DNA of 64,000 nucleotides from Chitinispirillales bacterium (GTDB lineage Bacteria; Fibrobacterota; Chitinivibrionia; Chitinivibrionales; Chitinispirillaceae): NCBI GenBank assembly GCA_031254105.1, contig JAIRVB010000027.1, positions 62,001 to 126,000 of the forward strand, read 5' to 3'. Shown piece by piece: positions 7,930 to 17,633 of this stretch (position 1 is its first letter; each line of letters starts with the position of its first letter). The notes under the pieces were generated by a model. It saw only the letters and a program-made list of their open reading frames with translations, ran no database searches and was not told where the DNA came from. The position numbers and the translations under genes were made by a program.

Positions 7930-8901
7930 ATGTTGCAAAGAAAAATATTCTATCAGCTCAAGCCGTTTATCCCCCGCCGTTATCAGCTTATGCTGCGCTC
8001 ATCAATCATAAGGCGCAAGCTTGAATCTGTTTCGGCAGTGTGGCCAATAGACCCTAAAGCCGGCCAAAAACCAAAAAACTGGAGTGGATGGCCAGGTGGT
8101 AAACGCTTCGCGGTTGTGCTTACGCATGATGTAGAGCACGCGCGCGGACAGGATAAAAGTTATCAGGTGGCGCATCTTGAAAAAAGTCTGGGCTTTCGTT
8201 CCTCTTTTAATTTAGTGCCGCAGCGCTATGTGGTTTCTTCTGACTTGCGTCACTTTCTTGTTCGTCATGGATTTGAAGTTGGCGTCCATGATTATAATCA
8301 TGATGGTAAGCTTTTTGGAAGCCAAAAGGTTTTTGAAGAGCGCGCGCCATTAATCAACAACTATTTAAGAGAATGGGGCGCTTGCGGATTTCGGGCCGGA
8401 GCGATGCATCATAATCTTGATTGGATAGGAATGCTTGACATAGAGTATGACAGTTCTACTTTTGATACAGATCCGTTTGAGCCTCAGCCTGATGGTGTAG
8501 GTACGATATTTCCTTTTCTTGTGAAAAGGAAAGGTATTAAACTCCCTTTTGTTGAGATGCCGTATACATTACCTCAGGATTTCACTTTGTACGTGTTGTT
8601 AAGAGAAAAGACTATTGATATATGGAAAAATAAGATTGACTGGATCGCGGAGCAGGGCGGGATGGTGCTTGTAAACACTCATCCTGACTATATGTGCTTT
8701 GAAGGAGAAACTTGCGGATATGAGCAATACGGAGCGCGGATATATGAGCAATTTTTGGAGTATCTGCTTTGCCGTTATGAAGGCGAGTATTGGAGCGCTT
8801 TACCAAGAGAAGCAGCTAAATATTATAAAAACTCCATGATATCCGACATGGGATGCGGCGGGCAGCAGGCCAGAAGCTTGAAAACAGGGAGATATGCATG
8901 A
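7930..8901 (+). CDS. NodB-like polysaccharide deacetylase family protein
   Basis: 323 aa. The motif LTHDVEH (residues 64-70) supplies the Asp pair of the NodB first motif, and GVHDYNHDG at 118-126 supplies the metal-binding His-x3-His (His120, His124). Later blocks FRAGAMHHN and NTHPDY match motifs 3-5. Enzymes of this fold remove N- or O-acetyl groups from glycans. No signal peptide is seen, so it may act on a lipid-linked intermediate in the cytoplasm or at the membrane. An 82-nt gap separates it from the aminotransferase, and its ribosome site is weak. It overlaps the next gene by 4 nt (ATGA). The metal site looks intact. Confidence 0.82.
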   Translation: MLQRKIFYQLKPFIPRRYQLMLRSSIIRRKLESVSAVWPIDPKAGQKPKNWSGWPGGKRFAVVLTHDVEHARGQDKSYQVAHLEKSLGFRSSFNLVPQRYVVSSDLRHFLVRHGFEVGVHDYNHDGKLFGSQKVFEERAPLINNYLREWGACGFRAGAMHHNLDWIGMLDIEYDSSTFDTDPFEPQPDGVGTIFPFLVKRKGIKLPFVEMPYTLPQDFTLYVLLREKTIDIWKNKIDWIAEQGGMVLVNTHPDYMCFEGETCGYEQYGARIYEQFLEYLLCRYEGEYWSALPREAAKYYKNSMISDMGCGGQQARSLKTGRYA

Positions 8902-10067
8902 GAGTTTGCATGGTAGCTTATACATTTTATGAAGGCGACAACCGTGTACGCCGCTACGCCGAATCGCTGCGCAGAAGAGGCGATGAAGTTGACGCGATAG
9001 TATTGCGGCAACACGGAAGCGATTCCAAATCTGTGGTATCCGGCGTAAATGTATATAAAATTCAAAAAAGAGATATCGACGAAAAAAAGCAGATAGATTA
9101 TCTGATCAAGTTAATGCTGTTTCTTTTTCGTTCAGCTCTTTTATTGGCTAAACTTCATTTCAAAAAAAGATATGATCTTATACATGTGCATTCAGTTCCT
9201 GATTTTGAAGTATTTGCGGCGGTTGTACCCAAGTTTTTTGGAGCAAAAATAGTGCTTGATATACACGATATAGTTCCGGAATTGTTTGCAAGTAAATTTA
9301 AGGCGGGGCATAACTCGGTACTTTTCAAGCTGCTTGTAATGGTTGAAAGGATGTCAATGGGTTTTGCCGATCATGTAATAGTTGCCAATCATATCTGGCA
9401 CGAACGGCTCATCAAGCGTTCCGTATCACCCCAAAAATGTTCCGTGGTGATGAATTATCCTGACACTCATATTTTTACATGTAAAAGCGGCAGGCGTATT
9501 AAAAGCAGCTCATATATAATGGTTTATCCCGGAACACTCAGTATACATCAGGGGCTTGAGACTGCTATAAGGGCTGTTGACGTTCTCAAAAAAGAACTTC
9601 CTGAACTTCAATTTCATATTTACGGCAAGGGCACCGATGAAGAGTATTTCGTATCTCTTGTCAAAGAGCTGAAACTTGAGGACAAGGTGTTTTTTAACGG
9701 TGTTGTCCCTATTGAAAAGTTACCTGCCGTAATCAGGCAGGCTGATTTAGGTGTTGAACCAAAACTCAGCCGTACATTTGGCAATGAAGCTTTCAGCACT
9801 AAAATTTTAGAGTTTATGGCAATGGGGGTTCCTGTTATCGCTTCCGATACGCTTGTACATAAGTACTACTTCGACGGTTCATTGCTGCAATTTTTCCGTT
9901 CGGAAGATGTTCAGGATTTGGCCGGGCACATTTTAAGCTTGCGAAAAAACAGTCAGCTCAGGTCACGTCTTGTGTCAAACTCCTTCGCGTTCATGAAAGA
10001 ATACAATTGGGAAGCTAAAAAGCATCTTTACCATTCTATGGTTGATACTCTTGTAAAGGGGAAATAA
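8898..10067 (+). CDS. Glycosyltransferase family 4
   Basis: 389 aa, GT-B fold. The N-terminal part opens MRVCMVAYTFYEGDNRV and contains YDLIHVHSVPDF. The C-terminal domain has YPGTLSIHQGLETAI, FHIYGKGTDEE and the nucleotide-sugar binding region FSTKILEFMAMGVPVIAS, where a family EX7E-type motif is partly conserved. The start at 8898 is chosen because ATGA overlaps the preceding stop and GGGAGA lies 5 nt upstream; a further in-frame ATG at 8853 lies inside the deacetylase gene and has no ribosome site. The sugar added is unknown. It is transcribed with the glycan operon. Confidence 0.88.
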   Translation: MRVCMVAYTFYEGDNRVRRYAESLRRRGDEVDAIVLRQHGSDSKSVVSGVNVYKIQKRDIDEKKQIDYLIKLMLFLFRSALLLAKLHFKKRYDLIHVHSVPDFEVFAAVVPKFFGAKIVLDIHDIVPELFASKFKAGHNSVLFKLLVMVERMSMGFADHVIVANHIWHERLIKRSVSPQKCSVVMNYPDTHIFTCKSGRRIKSSSYIMVYPGTLSIHQGLETAIRAVDVLKKELPELQFHIYGKGTDEEYFVSLVKELKLEDKVFFNGVVPIEKLPAVIRQADLGVEPKLSRTFGNEAFSTKILEFMAMGVPVIASDTLVHKYYFDGSLLQFFRSEDVQDLAGHILSLRKNSQLRSRLVSNSFAFMKEYNWEAKKHLYHSMVDTLVKGK

Positions 10068-11393
10068 ATGCTTGGGGAAAAGCCCCATGTCTCAGCAGCC
10101 ATGTGGCTGCCTTTACTGTGGATGATGCGCTGCGGATCAAGAAGTCTTCTTTACTGGCTTAATCCTGAAGCGGCTATGTCTGCAGACAGCAACGACCTGC
10201 TTAATGGCAACCCGGTTGACCGTAACTTCTTTATCGTTTTGGAGGTTATGGCATTTGGGGTGCTTGCGTTCAGAAAGTTCGATGTTCTTAACTTTACTAA
10301 AAACAATAAAATTCTTGTGCTGCTTTATATTTATATGTTAAGCAGTTTTCTGTGGTCGGCTTTCCCTGATGTGTCAACAAGGCGCTGGGTTAGAACATTA
10401 GGCGATCTGTTGATGGTTTTAGTGATACTCTCTGAAAAAGACGTACCTGCCGCTCTTGACTGGATGTACCGCCGTTTTGTTTATGTACTTATTCCGGTCT
10501 CTGTATTTTTTGTCAAATACATGCGTGAATTCGGGGTTGCGTATGACTTTACCGGAAAAGCGGAGATGTGGGTAGGGGTGACGACTCACAAAAACAGTTT
10601 GGGTCAGCTTGTGGTTATCGGCTCCATATTTTTATTCTGGGCATTCCTGCGTAAAAAGGGGCGTATATGCGATATTCCGGTGTTTATTATGGGGATGTGG
10701 CTGCTTAATGGTTCCGGGACATCTAACAGTAAAACATCCGTAATGGTTTTCATAATGGGAGCGGCGCTGGTTTTTACCCTTTCGCGTATAAAAAATGTCA
10801 AGATAATAGCGATAACGCTTTGTTCCTCCCTCACATTACTTTTTTTGACAGAGGCGATGCTTGAGGTCTTTTTTAAGACCTCTATTTTTAACTTTGTCTT
10901 AGCTTCAACAGGACGTGACGCGACACTTACCGGAAGAACAGAACTGTGGGAAGCGGTAATAGCTCTGGGAATGAAACAGCCTTTACTTGGGGGAGGCTAC
11001 GGCGCGTTTTGGCTGGGAAATTTTTCTAACAATTTATGGCAGGTATTTGTCTGGCATCCGACCCAGGCTCATAACGGCTATATCGATATCTTTGTTGACT
11101 TGGGGATTGTAGGGCTTGTTGTTGTAATTTCGCTTATAATTGCCGCGTTTGTCAGCAGCTATAAAGAGATTATGGCGGGGAGTGAGTTCGGGAAGTTCCG
11201 GTTTGTGCTGATACTTATGGTTGTCATATATAATATCTCCGAAAGCAGCCTTATACGGCCTACTTCGCTTTTATGGTTTACATTTTTACTTATGGCCGTT
11301 AATGATCCCACCGCTAAACGTATTCGTGAAGCCGGCGGAGGGGCTGATGTTGAGCTGCCTTTTTTTAACGAACAAGAGGAAAAGCTCACGTAA
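10068..11393 (+). CDS. O-antigen ligase/polymerase-like membrane protein (Wzy/WaaL family)
   Basis: 441 aa with about ten hydrophobic segments. The second half carries the hallmarks of the Wzy_C family: ATLTGRTELWEAVI, then QPLLGGGYGAFW and HPTQAHNGYIDIFVDLGIVG, which form the large periplasmic loop and the following helix. These proteins polymerise or ligate lipid-linked oligosaccharides at the periplasmic face. The ATG directly follows the TAA of the preceding glycosyltransferase, so the two are coupled. It is the last gene of the first glycan block. A terminator-like perfect hairpin lies inside the coding sequence at 10863-10882. Polymerase versus ligase cannot be decided from sequence. 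Confidence 0.85.
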   Translation: MLGEKPHVSAAMWLPLLWMMRCGSRSLLYWLNPEAAMSADSNDLLNGNPVDRNFFIVLEVMAFGVLAFRKFDVLNFTKNNKILVLLYIYMLSSFLWSAFPDVSTRRWVRTLGDLLMVLVILSEKDVPAALDWMYRRFVYVLIPVSVFFVKYMREFGVAYDFTGKAEMWVGVTTHKNSLGQLVVIGSIFLFWAFLRKKGRICDIPVFIMGMWLLNGSGTSNSKTSVMVFIMGAALVFTLSRIKNVKIIAITLCSSLTLLFLTEAMLEVFFKTSIFNFVLASTGRDATLTGRTELWEAVIALGMKQPLLGGGYGAFWLGNFSNNLWQVFVWHPTQAHNGYIDIFVDLGIVGLVVVISLIIAAFVSSYKEIMAGSEFGKFRFVLILMVVIYNISESSLIRPTSLLWFTFLLMAVNDPTAKRIREAGGGADVELPFFNEQEEKLT

Positions 11394-11688
11394 ATGCTAA
11401 TAGTTATTAAGCGCGGTTTTAACTTTTCGTTCATATTGCTTTGTTCTGTACGCTGTGTCTAAATAATTCAACTCACAGAAAAAAGTTACACGTTTTTTAT
11501 ATGTTTTTAGCCTGTTTACGAGCGTTTTCAGTCCCTATACTGCAATAATTTTATAGTCTTAGAATCTCGCAAATAAATATACCCTCGTTTAAAAAACCGG
11601 ATTTACGATATGGTTTTATATGTTGTCAACAAATACGCTGGCTGCAGGCAGTGTTTTCATCTTTATTAAGTCCTGTTTCGTATACTTT

Positions 11689-12093
11689 TCACTTCGCTTT
11701 GTCCAAAAAATTCTCATCTATCACTATTTTTAATCTATTCAGGTACAGACTAAGTCCCTTTTCCTCCACAGATAAAATAAAATTTTCATTAGTATTTATT
11801 AAATCAACATTTGAACTGTCAATAACTTCTGAAAAAGTAATTTGATAATTGCTATTAAATACAACTTCATATTTTATTGAGCCTATTAAGGGGATTCCTG
11901 AACCAAAGTACTTACGAAGAATGAAATAGTCTTTATTCTCTCTAATCAAAGTAATACTCTGTCCCGCAAAATTATCGATTATCAATATCTCTTGATTAAG
12001 ATAATCTTTAATCTTTGCTCTGCTATCTCGAGCAGTTGTCGTTGCGGCGCATAAAATGCAAAACACAAAACATAAAACTATTTTCGTTTTCAT
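11689..12093 (-). CDS. Small exported protein of unknown function
   Basis: 134 aa. Residues 1-20 form a clear signal peptide (MKTKIVLCFVFCILCAATTT), and an ARDS sequence follows at the likely cleavage site. The mature part alternates short hydrophobic and charged stretches (ILIIDNFAGQSITLIRENKDYFIL), suggesting a small beta-rich domain with no recognised family. The ATG has a strong GGGAGGAG upstream and overlaps by 4 nt the stop of a possible 49-aa gene (12090-12239), suggesting coupling. The gene is A+T-rich and on the opposite strand from the glycan operon. Confidence 0.65.
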   Translation of the reverse strand: MKTKIVLCFVFCILCAATTTARDSRAKIKDYLNQEILIIDNFAGQSITLIRENKDYFILRKYFGSGIPLIGSIKYEVVFNSNYQITFSEVIDSSNVDLINTNENFILSVEEKGLSLYLNRLKIVIDENFLDKAK

Positions 12094-12239
12094 ATATTTT
12101 CTCCTCCCTGCTTTTTGACGATATTAAGTTCATATTCTTTTTTCTCACAAGTTATCTCAACGCACTGTCCCGCATTACGCGCAACATGGGTGAGTGAGGC
12201 GTTTAAAAGGTCAGGGTAAATATAATTTATTTGAAACAT
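12090..12239 (-). CDS. Possible small protein, 49 aa, unknown
   Basis: A 49-codon frame starting MFQINYIYPDLLNASL and ending VKKQGGENI. Its TGA overlaps the ATG of the following signal-peptide gene, a typical coupled arrangement. The downstream gene's ribosome site (GGGAGGAG) lies inside it. The composition (EITCEKKEYEL) is protein-like, but no family is recognised and no ribosome site of its own is evident. It could be a leader or a remnant of a longer gene. Confidence 0.35.
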   Translation of the reverse strand: MFQINYIYPDLLNASLTHVARNAGQCVEITCEKKEYELNIVKKQGGENI

Positions 12240-12342
12240 AAGCACATTACTGTAATGATAAATTTGTGGGGCGGGGGGAGGGGATGGGAAAGGCAATAGG
12301 GTAGTTAAAGCGAATGGATTATTTTGAGCTGCCAATGTCTGT

Positions 12343-12498
12343 TTACGCCATTTTCCAGCGTTCCCGAAGTTCAAAGATCCGTTTTTCAGTATCATCTGCC
12401 AACTTTTTATAAAAAGCGCGGCGCTGTTCTGCGGTCATATCTTTTGTGAGTTCATAGTGATACCAGCGTATTGCTAATCGCGCATCTGGAATACTCAT
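12343..12498 (-). CDS. Small charged protein, 51 aa, unknown
   Basis: A complete 51-codon frame starting MSIPDARLAIRWYHYELTK and ending FELRERWKMA. The residues DMTAEQRRAFYKKLADDTEKR predict one long amphipathic helix. The composition is strongly protein-like, and a purine-rich sequence (GGGAAAGAGAG) precedes the ATG. The protein may bind nucleic acid or another protein; nothing more specific is visible. It lies upstream of, and in the same direction as, the 49-aa frame and the exported protein, possibly forming one unit with them. Confidence 0.5.
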   Translation of the reverse strand: MSIPDARLAIRWYHYELTKDMTAEQRRAFYKKLADDTEKRIFELRERWKMA

Positions 12499-12719
12499 CT
12501 CTCTTTCCCAAATAACTACAAATTCCCAATTCCTTAATGATCATTTGTTGGCGCCATCAATCCCACGGATAAACCCCTTTAAATTATTCCTTTGTCAACT
12601 TTTTTATCAACAAATTTCCGAATAGTCCTTCTTGGTTTTACAACATCATAAAAATCAATTATATCCTCCAAGTTTACTTTTTAGATTATCAATAATAAGT
12701 TATAATAATTCGCAGCACT

Positions 12720-13472
12720 CTAAACCTTACTCAATATAAAAGCCAGTAAAAATCCCACAACAGTAATCAACGCCGCAAAACGTCCGTTAAATTTAAAGGC
12801 TTCCGATATCATTGTGTCGCAAAGCATGGCAAGTATGGCGCCTGAGGCAAATGCTTTTATTGAGGCGTCAATAACAGGCGAAGCATTACCCAAAAAAAGA
12901 TAGCCCCCAATTGCCGAAAGCACTGTTACTATGAATGTTCCTAACCAAAGAAAGATAACGTTTCGTGTTGACATACCGTACATTTTCATACTGACAGTAC
13001 CCGACATGCCTTCGGGCAGATTGCTTAAAAACACGGCGGCGGTAAAGACAACTCCGCTTGCGCCTCCGGCCGCTATCGAAGCCCCAACCACAAACGATTC
13101 GGGTATACCGTCCAACAACGTACCAAGGAAAATAGCGCAGCCTGAACTCTCTTCGGGGTTATCGCTTTTAAGGTTTTGCGCCATCCCGTGAGAACTTTTA
13201 CGAAATTTTCCGCCATTGCTATCGACAAGGTAATCACCAAGAACAAAAACAATAGCGCCTGTCAAAAAGAAGAGTCCCATCACAAACGGCGCTTGCGATT
13301 GCTCAAAACCCTTGTTCATAAGGTCTATAGACAATGCCGAAAGCAGCACCCCCGCGCCAAAAGCCATAATGGCAGCAATCATTTTATGCCCGATTTTGAA
13401 GCATAACCCCAATAGCGCTCCGAGTAAAATAGCCCCGCCCGAAATCAGTCCCGCAAAAATTGTCTCTAACAT
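12720..13472 (-). CDS. ZIP family divalent metal transporter
   Basis: 250 aa with about eight transmembrane segments. Two ZIP signature helices carry the metal-binding residues: GTLLDGIPESFVVGASI (His-to-Asp/Gly variant of HxxxE) and FLSNLPEGMSGTV (N-x-P-E-G). A short hydrophilic loop after the third helix (LVDSNGGKFRKSSHG) is the usual cytoplasmic loop. Members import Zn2+, Fe2+ or Mn2+ across the inner membrane. No metal-responsive operator was seen, and the gene stands alone. The family is confident; the metal is not determinable. Confidence 0.88.
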   Translation of the reverse strand: MLETIFAGLISGGAILLGALLGLCFKIGHKMIAAIMAFGAGVLLSALSIDLMNKGFEQSQAPFVMGLFFLTGAIVFVLGDYLVDSNGGKFRKSSHGMAQNLKSDNPEESSGCAIFLGTLLDGIPESFVVGASIAAGGASGVVFTAAVFLSNLPEGMSGTVSMKMYGMSTRNVIFLWLGTFIVTVLSAIGGYLFLGNASPVIDASIKAFASGAILAMLCDTMISEAFKFNGRFAALITVVGFLLAFILSKV

Positions 13473-13546
13473 ATGATAAGCTTATCTTTTTAAAGTTACT
13501 TAATTCAATTACAGAGCCGCCTTTTTTGTGGAATATTTTAATTAAT

Positions 13547-14077
13547 TCAACCACTTACTTTGCAAATCATATATTTTGCTGTTTCACCATAAGTTTTTAA
13601 TTTAGATTCTATATCATTGTTTGAATAAATTTTGAATCCAAATCTGCTCCAAAAAATGTCTGTCCCATATAATGATACTAAAGCAAGAGAATTTATAGAC
13701 AATTTTTTGGCTAATTGCATTATATAATCCATAAATCTATCTGCTGCTTTATGGCCACGCATTTCTGGAAGAACCGCTACGTCATGTATGTATATACAAG
13801 TAGGATTTTCTGGAAGATATCCCAAAAAATCATTTAATGGTGGAATTGAATTCAAATTCCATAAATGTGAAATACCATATCCAACTAATCTATTGTCAAA
13901 AAACAATCCACGGCATCCATCAGGGAAAAGTTCTATTTTTTCTGTAAATATTTCAGGTCTTTCCGGTACAGTTTTATGAATTTGTTCAGCAATTTTGTTT
14001 AATGCGTCAAAATATTCTTTTCCCAAAGGCTGCCATTCCGAAGAGATGCGTTTTTCCATATCTTTCTTTTCGTTCAT
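13547..14077 (-). CDS. GNAT family N-acetyltransferase
   Basis: 176 aa from the chosen start. The acetyl-CoA binding motif A is visible as DVAVLPEMRGHKAADRFMDY, giving the Q/RxxGxG/A pattern, followed by LALVSLYGTDIFWSRFGFKIY, the C-terminal strand and helix typical of GNATs. I chose the ATG at 14077 because GGAG lies 6 nt before it; an ATG 12 nt further upstream lacks a site. The substrate is unknown. The gene is A+T-rich and lies between the ZIP gene and the island border elements at 14231-14360. Confidence 0.8.
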   Translation of the reverse strand: MNEKKDMEKRISSEWQPLGKEYFDALNKIAEQIHKTVPERPEIFTEKIELFPDGCRGLFFDNRLVGYGISHLWNLNSIPPLNDFLGYLPENPTCIYIHDVAVLPEMRGHKAADRFMDYIMQLAKKLSINSLALVSLYGTDIFWSRFGFKIYSNNDIESKLKTYGETAKYMICKVSG

Positions 14078-14230
14078 AAACCACTCCATTCATTTTCTGA
14101 TGTTTGCCCGCTTTCGGCATAACTTTTAATAATTCAATCTCAGTTTTGATTGTTTTTATGTTTACATCTAAAGACTGATCTTTTGTCAGCCCGTCTTCAT
14201 TATATTTACAACAAATTAGGGTAAATTACA

Positions 14231-14360
14231 CATAACGTCCCAGCGGCTTGGCGTAGTGGCGGCTTCCACTGAACTTCGGGTGGACGGCAAACTTCCAAAT
14301 TCGCACAAAACTTCCTGCGGGCTAATGCCGCCATTGCACCAAACCGCCTCGTTGTATGCA
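14231..14360. repeat. Long imperfect hairpin element (attC-like or MITE-like)
   Basis: About 130 nt, noticeably G+C-richer than its surroundings. Outer arms: CATAACG (14231-14237) against CGTTGTATG (14350-14358), and GCGGCTTGGCG (14243-14253) against a near-complement ending 14347. Inner arms: TGGCGGC (14257-14263) against its exact complement (14327-14333). One folded strand would form a long bulged hairpin, as integron attC sites and some miniature elements do. It directly abuts the 3' end of the restriction-modification gene. Confidence 0.6.
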
Positions 14361-14369
14361 GGCTTTTTG

Positions 14370-17300
14370 TTATCGTTTTGTACAAATTTCAATGTACAAA
14401 CTTTCTATTTTGCTCAACAGATTGTTAATTAAATTTATATTCTCAATATGTGAGTGTGCTTTTTTTGAAAGTTCAGATAATTTCACAAATAATTCGTTAT
14501 CTGATTTGTATTCAGGTATTTTTATTTGTAAGTCAATGCTAAATGAGCGAGAATCGTTGGAAACTGTGATATATTCCTTTACAATATTTGTATTCAATAT
14601 TCCTGCAATATAATACGCTTCGTCTAAAGTGATTTTACGGTTGTTTTTTGTCATACTTATGTAAGGGGCGTGTTTTGCGCACACAGGCATTTTTTTCTCG
14701 CCCCAAGGTGTTTCAACAGGGGTAATAACGCAGGCTTTCATTGCAGTATTATCTCTGAATGCAACCAAGCAATCAACATAAGTATATTCGCCAATTTTAG
14801 ATAACGAGTAAAACTCCTTTCCGATAGACAACGACAAACTCCTTTCGGATTGCCCCTCAATTAAGGTTTTATTTTCAAGTAAATAATCTGCTAATTTGGG
14901 CGATTTATTGTTTAGTTCTGTGAAAGTAAGACATTTTTTTTCTGTCCAATCGTATGGGAAAATAGCAAATTCATTTTCTGTTTTACAACAAAACGAATCA
15001 ATATTTGGACCTTTAATCACAGGAAAAATAAAATCTGTTTCGAGTTCTAAATTATTTTGTGGAATAATCTTATGTTTAGCCGTTTTCAATGGCTTGTTTT
15101 TAAAAATATGTATTCCTTTTTTATTGCTTACATTGCTTTTTTCAAGAAAATATAATTCCGCAGGCGTAAATTCTGCACCGCTTCGGGCTTTATAAAAATT
15201 TTCTCCAATGATTATAGAAAAATCGTATTCTGAATTTTTATCTACGAAAGAAAAATTTGTCCTTTCCGGCACTAATTGAATTGCATCACTCTCATAAACA
15301 GAAAAAAAGTTGCTGATCTCCTGATAATTTCGTTTGGAGTTTATATCTAAAATATTGACTTTGTTTTGCTTTGTGAAATTAAATACCGGGATTCCTTTTG
15401 AGTAATCTTTTTTTGTTTTTGAAAAAAAATAAGTCAGAAATTTTTCCTGAACAGTTACAAATGGGTGTCCCGATTTACTCCAATCATCAACAGCATTTAG
15501 AAACAGTCTGTTTTCTTTTGTATTATCTAAATAAAAATTTCGAAAACCCTCGTATGATTCTTGTGTCATTAGCGTTTTAGGCATTAAAAAGGATAAAACA
15601 CCGTTTACATCTAACCACTGAAATGCGGAGGTGTTGGCTATAAGAGCGCAAATATTTAAACTTATTCCACCTGTTCTCACACTACCCGAAAACAAATGTT
15701 TATCAACGCATAATTCTTTTATTTTATTTGCATACGATTGAGGCAAAAATTCCCATTTTACCCAAGGTGGATTTCCTACAATCATATCAAAATGCCCTAG
15801 TTTTATCGTAGATAAAAAATTGTAAATAATTCTAACCCAAATACCATCCCATTTGTTTTTATGTAAAAACACCAAGTTTTCAGACAGAATTTGGATTTGA
15901 TTTTGGATTTCTTTTGTTTGCTCTTTTTTTGGAATTTTTTCGATTATACGATTGTAAATTTCACTTGGTTGTTCGGCTTTGACTAAAGTTTGCAATGAAA
16001 ACATAATTTTTGAGAAATCACTATGAAATACAAATGAGGTTGGCAATACAATATCAATTGTTTGTTTTTTCGTTTGAATATTGTATTTTATACATTCTAC
16101 ATTGCCAATTAAAATTCGTTGCGGTAAATTTGCCGAATCGCCTAAATAAATCGGAATCTCAATATCTTCATTATAATCCAATAACTGCGAAACAGCAATA
16201 AGATAATTAACTCTCGCCGTAAGAACAGATAACGGATTAAGGTCTATCCCTTTTGCTCTTGCAAGAATGTTTTTCAAAAGTTGTTGTTTTTGTTTGTTAT
16301 TCAGATTGGAAATGTCTTGTTCATTCAGTATTTTTTCTATCATTTTTATAACAAAAACACCGGAACCACAGGTTGGGTCAAGCCCTTTCCAATCATCTTT
16401 TTTTACAAAATCCAAACTACGCGAAACAACACTGTCGGCTAACCACGCAGGGGTGAAATATTCGCCAAAACTATGTCTGATTGATTTGGGTATAATTCCA
16501 ATATACAAATCTTTAAACAAATCTTGCGGTTCGTATGAAGTCGAAAATTTCAAATCTTCATAAGAAATTAATGTGTCAATTATATTTTTTATTTGATTAA
16601 ATATTTCAATATTCCACTGATTGTTATCGCAATACCACGCAAAAAAATCGCCTTCGAGCAAATTTCTGATACCGTTATTTTTAAAAGTTAAACCATCTTC
16701 CAACTGCTGAAAAAAACGCTTTAAATCATTAGGGGTTTTTTGCCCGATGTTGTTAAAAATATCATCTTCATTCGCAGTTATTTGAACAAGTACTTTGTAG
16801 GCAATTAGTTTTACAATAATCGCATAAGTTGTTTGCAAACAGAATAATGCTTTGTATTCTAAATCATTTTCATTGATTTCACAATTAAAAATTTCGCTTA
16901 ATTCTTTTCTTCGTTTATCTATATCTAAATTTTTGCCCTTATCTGCTTCTGATAAATGGAATAAATCTTGCCACTCAACAAATAACATATTTGTTTTTTC
17001 GGCAATGTTTTCATTTTTGATAGAAGAAAACAGAGCATTAGATAACGATTTTGATAATAAGTTGGGAGATTCCAAAATAAAATCTTTCGCAATATTCCCT
17101 CCGATTAATTTCTTTTTATCAAAGAAAATCAATGATTTTATTATTCTGTCAATCGCATTTATTGTGATACCAGTAAGAGAAGAAGTTTTAATATTTTTAT
17201 TTTGAACGAAGAAAAATTCTATTTGTATTCCATCTGTCAAAATAGCGTCATATTCTATGTTTTTGTCCAAATGGGTCTGCAAATAATTTAGTGTTTGTTT

Positions 17301-17633
17301 TTTGGCTTCTTCTATGTCTTTTTGAGAGTTTAATTTTGATTTGTGTTTAAATTCAATGATAAGACTGTTGTAAACAGCGTCCATACGCTTGTTGCTAAAA
17401 ATATGCCCAACAGAGTTTCCAAGATTTTTTTCTTTGACGGGTGTAATGTCTTTGTCAAACCATTGACGGATAAAATGATATATGGAATTTTCAAACACCG
17501 AAGCAACAGTTGCCTCGTTTTCAGCCTTTTTGCACTTATCAACTATTTCAGTCGTAAGTTTCTTCAAGTCTTTTTGATATTCTTTTGAGTTAAGAATAAT
17601 ATTGTTCTTGATATGACTTATTTCATTTTCCAT
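14370..17633 (-). CDS. Type IIG (Eco57I-like) fused restriction-modification protein
   Basis: 1087 aa. Residues 80-100 form a PD-(D/E)xK-type nuclease core: Asp85, then LIIEFKHK with Glu94 and Lys96. A helical linker leads to an N6-adenine methyltransferase domain with GEYFTP at 390-395 (motif X), LDPTCGSGVF at 418-427 (motif I, AdoMet binding) and NPPW at 621-624 (motif IV, catalytic). The C-terminal 350 residues would be the target-recognition domain. A single polypeptide that both modifies and cleaves is the type IIG arrangement; BREX PglX-like enzymes share the methylase part but not the nuclease core. The gene is clearly more A+T-rich than the core genes, has no good ribosome site and is bracketed by inverted GTTGTATGCA sequences, so transfer is likely. 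Confidence 0.85.
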   Translation of the reverse strand: MENEISHIKNNIILNSKEYQKDLKKLTTEIVDKCKKAENEATVASVFENSIYHFIRQWFDKDITPVKEKNLGNSVGHIFSNKRMDAVYNSLIIEFKHKSKLNSQKDIEEAKKQTLNYLQTHLDKNIEYDAILTDGIQIEFFFVQNKNIKTSSLTGITINAIDRIIKSLIFFDKKKLIGGNIAKDFILESPNLLSKSLSNALFSSIKNENIAEKTNMLFVEWQDLFHLSEADKGKNLDIDKRRKELSEIFNCEINENDLEYKALFCLQTTYAIIVKLIAYKVLVQITANEDDIFNNIGQKTPNDLKRFFQQLEDGLTFKNNGIRNLLEGDFFAWYCDNNQWNIEIFNQIKNIIDTLISYEDLKFSTSYEPQDLFKDLYIGIIPKSIRHSFGEYFTPAWLADSVVSRSLDFVKKDDWKGLDPTCGSGVFVIKMIEKILNEQDISNLNNKQKQQLLKNILARAKGIDLNPLSVLTARVNYLIAVSQLLDYNEDIEIPIYLGDSANLPQRILIGNVECIKYNIQTKKQTIDIVLPTSFVFHSDFSKIMFSLQTLVKAEQPSEIYNRIIEKIPKKEQTKEIQNQIQILSENLVFLHKNKWDGIWVRIIYNFLSTIKLGHFDMIVGNPPWVKWEFLPQSYANKIKELCVDKHLFSGSVRTGGISLNICALIANTSAFQWLDVNGVLSFLMPKTLMTQESYEGFRNFYLDNTKENRLFLNAVDDWSKSGHPFVTVQEKFLTYFFSKTKKDYSKGIPVFNFTKQNKVNILDINSKRNYQEISNFFSVYESDAIQLVPERTNFSFVDKNSEYDFSIIIGENFYKARSGAEFTPAELYFLEKSNVSNKKGIHIFKNKPLKTAKHKIIPQNNLELETDFIFPVIKGPNIDSFCCKTENEFAIFPYDWTEKKCLTFTELNNKSPKLADYLLENKTLIEGQSERSLSLSIGKEFYSLSKIGEYTYVDCLVAFRDNTAMKACVITPVETPWGEKKMPVCAKHAPYISMTKNNRKITLDEAYYIAGILNTNIVKEYITVSNDSRSFSIDLQIKIPEYKSDNELFVKLSELSKKAHSHIENINLINNLLSKIESLYIEICTKR

